Source: JBCDAP01 sp038747915 (lineage in GTDB: Bacteria; Planctomycetota; Phycisphaerae; Phycisphaerales; UBA1924). Taken from it: a stretch of DNA of 6,208 nucleotides. The stretch is from positions 1 to 6,208 of the forward strand of contig JBCDJJ010000126.1 in assembly GCA_038747915.1 (NCBI GenBank). Direction: 5' to 3'. Under the pieces are notes generated by a model that made no database searches, had not been told where the DNA came from, and saw only the letters and a list, made by a program, of their open reading frames with translations. Positions 4,771 to 6,208 of the stretch are shown piece after piece (the stretch's first letter is position 1; each line of letters starts with the position of its first letter). The position numbers and the translations under genes were made by a program.

Positions 4771-6208
4771 ATGACCACCGCACCGACCTCGACGACCAAC
4801 GGCTCGTTCGGCTCGACCACCTTGTCGACGCCGCCCGACCCCTCATCGGTCTCGATCTCCGGGCTCGTCTTCGCGCCGTCGTACGGTCCGGGCGCGCCCG
4901 GCGGCATCCCCGCCTCGCTCGCGTCGCCCGACGATCAGCAGGCCCAGTGTCCCGAGCCCGGCGTGTTTCCGTACACCCGCGGACTCTTCCCCGAGGGATA
5001 CCGCACACGCCTGTGGACCATGCGGCAGTTCGCGGGCTTCGGATCCGCGGACGACACCAACAACCGCTTCAAGTACCTGCTGCGCCAGGCGGGGTATGTG
5101 CCGAACTCGGACACCGGCGTGCTCGAGCGGCCCGCGGACTCCAAGAACAAAGCCAACACCGGCCTCTCGACCGCCTTCGACTTGCCGACCTTGATGGGCC
5201 GGGACTCCGACGATGCGCTGAGTGTCGGCGAGGTCGGCAAGTGCGGCGTAGCCATCGACACGATCGAGGACATGCACCGCCTCTACGCCGATCTGCCGAT
5301 CGACGAGGTGACGGTCTCTCAGACCATCAACGGGCCGGCCTGCGTCATCTGGGCCATGTACATCGCGATGGCTCAGCAGAGGGGCATCACACCCGCGCAC
5401 CTCGGCGGCACGCTCCAGAACGACATCCTGAAAGAGTTCCACTCGCAGAACGAGTACATCTACCCACCCGAGGCCTCGGTCAAGCTCGTGGTCGACACCA
5501 TCGAGTACCAGTCGGCCTTCATGCCCAAGTGGAACTCGGTCTCGATCTCGGGCTACCACATCCGCGAATCGGGGTGTACCGCGGTGCAGGAACTGGCGTT
5601 CACGCTCCGCGATGGCATGGAGTACGTCGAGGCGTGCATCGAGCGCGGGATGGATGTGAACGACTTCGGCCCGCGGCTCAGCTTCTTCTTTAACTCGCAC
5701 AACGAGTTCTTCGAGGAGGTGTGCAAGCTCCGTGCGGCTCGCCGCATCTGGGCCCGGATGATGCGCGACCGGTACAAGGCATCCAACGGGAAGGCGTGGC
5801 GGATGAAGTGCCACGTGCAGACCGCGGGGTGCTCGCTCACCGAGCAGCAGCCGCTGAACAACATCGTCCGCGTGGCCTACCAGGCCATGGCCGGCGTGCT
5901 GGGCGGGTGCCAGAGCCTCCACACCGATTCGATGGACGAGACGCTCGGCCTGCCCACCGAGCAGGCGGTGACGGTTGCTCTCCGCACGCAGCAGATCCTC
6001 GCGCACGAGACCGGCGTGACGCGCGTGGCCGATCCGCTCGGCGGTGCGTGGTTCATCGAAGAGCTCACCGACACGATGGAGCGCGAGGCGCTCGAGCTGA
6101 TCGCGCAGATCGACGAGATGGGGGGCGGGGCGTTTGCATTGGCCCCGGCTGACGATGGTGGCGGAGGCATCCTGCCTCCGCGGACGATCGATGGCGCTCC
6201 GCGGAGGC
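4771..6208 (+). CDS. Acyl-CoA mutase large subunit, isobutyryl-CoA mutase type, 3' partial
   Basis: Large (substrate-binding) subunit of a B12-dependent acyl-CoA mutase of the methylmalonyl-CoA mutase family, 479 codons seen with no stop. Residues 1-62 are a Ser/Thr/Pro-rich lead. The TIM-barrel domain follows: FPYTRGLFPEGYRTRLWTMR (66-85), TAFDLPTLMGRDSDD (134-148), GEVGKCGVAID, GTLQNDILKEF (213-223), YIYPPEAS, PKWNSVSISGYH (252-263, with the conserved Tyr-His pair Y262/H263), RLSFFF, QTAGCSLTEQQPLNN (350-364), QSLHTDSMDE and VADPLGGAWFIEELTD. Where methylmalonyl-CoA mutase has Tyr89 and Arg207, this protein has F87 (RQFAGF) and Q226 (FHSQN), as known for isobutyryl-CoA mutase, which converts isobutyryl-CoA to n-butyryl-CoA. 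Residues 107-129 are an insertion. From ~453 the sequence stops resembling the family and runs into an inverted repeat. Any cobalamin-binding domain or subunit would lie beyond the window. The family call is firm; the substrate is inferred. Confidence 0.92.
   Translation, partial: MTTAPTSTTNGSFGSTTLSTPPDPSSVSISGLVFAPSYGPGAPGGIPASLASPDDQQAQCPEPGVFPYTRGLFPEGYRTRLWTMRQFAGFGSADDTNNRFKYLLRQAGYVPNSDTGVLERPADSKNKANTGLSTAFDLPTLMGRDSDDALSVGEVGKCGVAIDTIEDMHRLYADLPIDEVTVSQTINGPACVIWAMYIAMAQQRGITPAHLGGTLQNDILKEFHSQNEYIYPPEASVKLVVDTIEYQSAFMPKWNSVSISGYHIRESGCTAVQELAFTLRDGMEYVEACIERGMDVNDFGPRLSFFFNSHNEFFEEVCKLRAARRIWARMMRDRYKASNGKAWRMKCHVQTAGCSLTEQQPLNNIVRVAYQAMAGVLGGCQSLHTDSMDETLGLPTEQAVTVALRTQQILAHETGVTRVADPLGGAWFIEELTDTMEREALELIAQIDEMGGGAFALAPADDGGGGILPPRTIDGAPRR
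6161..6208. repeat. Nested GC-rich inverted repeat at the right edge, inside the mutase frame
   Basis: GCGGAGGC (6161-6168), a five-base loop ATCCT, and GCCTCCGC (6174-6181) form one perfect hairpin. GCCTCCGCGGA (6174-6184) also pairs perfectly with TCCGCGGAGGC (6198-6208) around a 13-base spacer, so the middle arm can choose either partner. The last arm ends exactly at the final base of the window. The frame stays open, encoding Gly/Pro/Arg-rich residues. This looks like one copy of a dispersed palindromic element (REP-like or a small MITE), with the contig breaking at the repeat. Copy number cannot be judged here. Confidence 0.6.

Noticed and set aside
4581..5693. Plus-strand open frame of 370 codons overlapping the mutase start
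   Set aside because: Wrong frame relative to the mutase; Arg-rich translation with no motifs and no ribosome site.
4843..6006. Long minus-strand open frame (387 codons) opposite the mutase
   Set aside because: It is a GC-rich antisense shadow. The plus strand here encodes unmistakable mutase motifs, and the antisense product is Arg/His/Leu-rich with no family resemblance.

Overview
This is a high-GC bacterial window. Its gene content suggests a planctomycete, perhaps of the Phycisphaerae. The pointers are an unusually long acyl carrier protein (ACP), a long FabZ-like dehydratase opening with MRWMWIDR, a small two-helix membrane protein ending in a CxxCGYP...CTECG zinc ribbon, and a SPINDLY-type glycosyltransferase. 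The taxonomic guess is inference from remembered family style, not from a search. No rRNA, tRNA, CRISPR array or insertion sequence was seen.

Layout. (1) From the left edge to 1585, plus strand: the C-terminal part of a SPINDLY/OGT-like glycosyltransferase (GT41), cut at its 5' end by the window; the first ~100 bases are homopolymer-rich and look like a contig end. (2) 4056 to 1542, minus strand, in transcription order: a degenerate protein kinase (pseudokinase), a long ACP, a membrane/zinc-ribbon protein of lower GC, and a FabZ-like hotdog dehydratase whose 3' end overlaps the glycosyltransferase tail to tail by 44 bp. (3) 4057-4770: a 714-bp divergent intergenic region with a strong AT-rich stem-loop and a 10-bp direct repeat just upstream of the next gene. 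(4) 4771 to the right edge, plus strand: the large subunit of an adenosylcobalamin-dependent acyl-CoA mutase, open at the window end. No usable reading frame for it was supplied because it has no stop in the window; I translated it by hand.

How the genes may work together. The ACP and dehydratase are a plausible pair for a dedicated fatty-acyl or polyketide-like pathway, but no ketosynthase, reductase or acyltransferase is in view. The mutase carries Phe and Gln at the two positions that are Tyr89 and Arg207 in methylmalonyl-CoA mutase, which is the isobutyryl-CoA mutase signature, so it more likely acts on a branched C4 acyl-CoA. A lipid-precursor link to the ACP genes is possible but unproven, since the genes are divergent.

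Most notable points: the mutase specificity residues; a nested GC-rich inverted repeat that replaces the expected mutase sequence exactly at the right edge; the pseudokinase; and the lower-GC membrane/zinc-ribbon gene lodged between ACP and dehydratase. I see no complete, clearly new multi-gene system.
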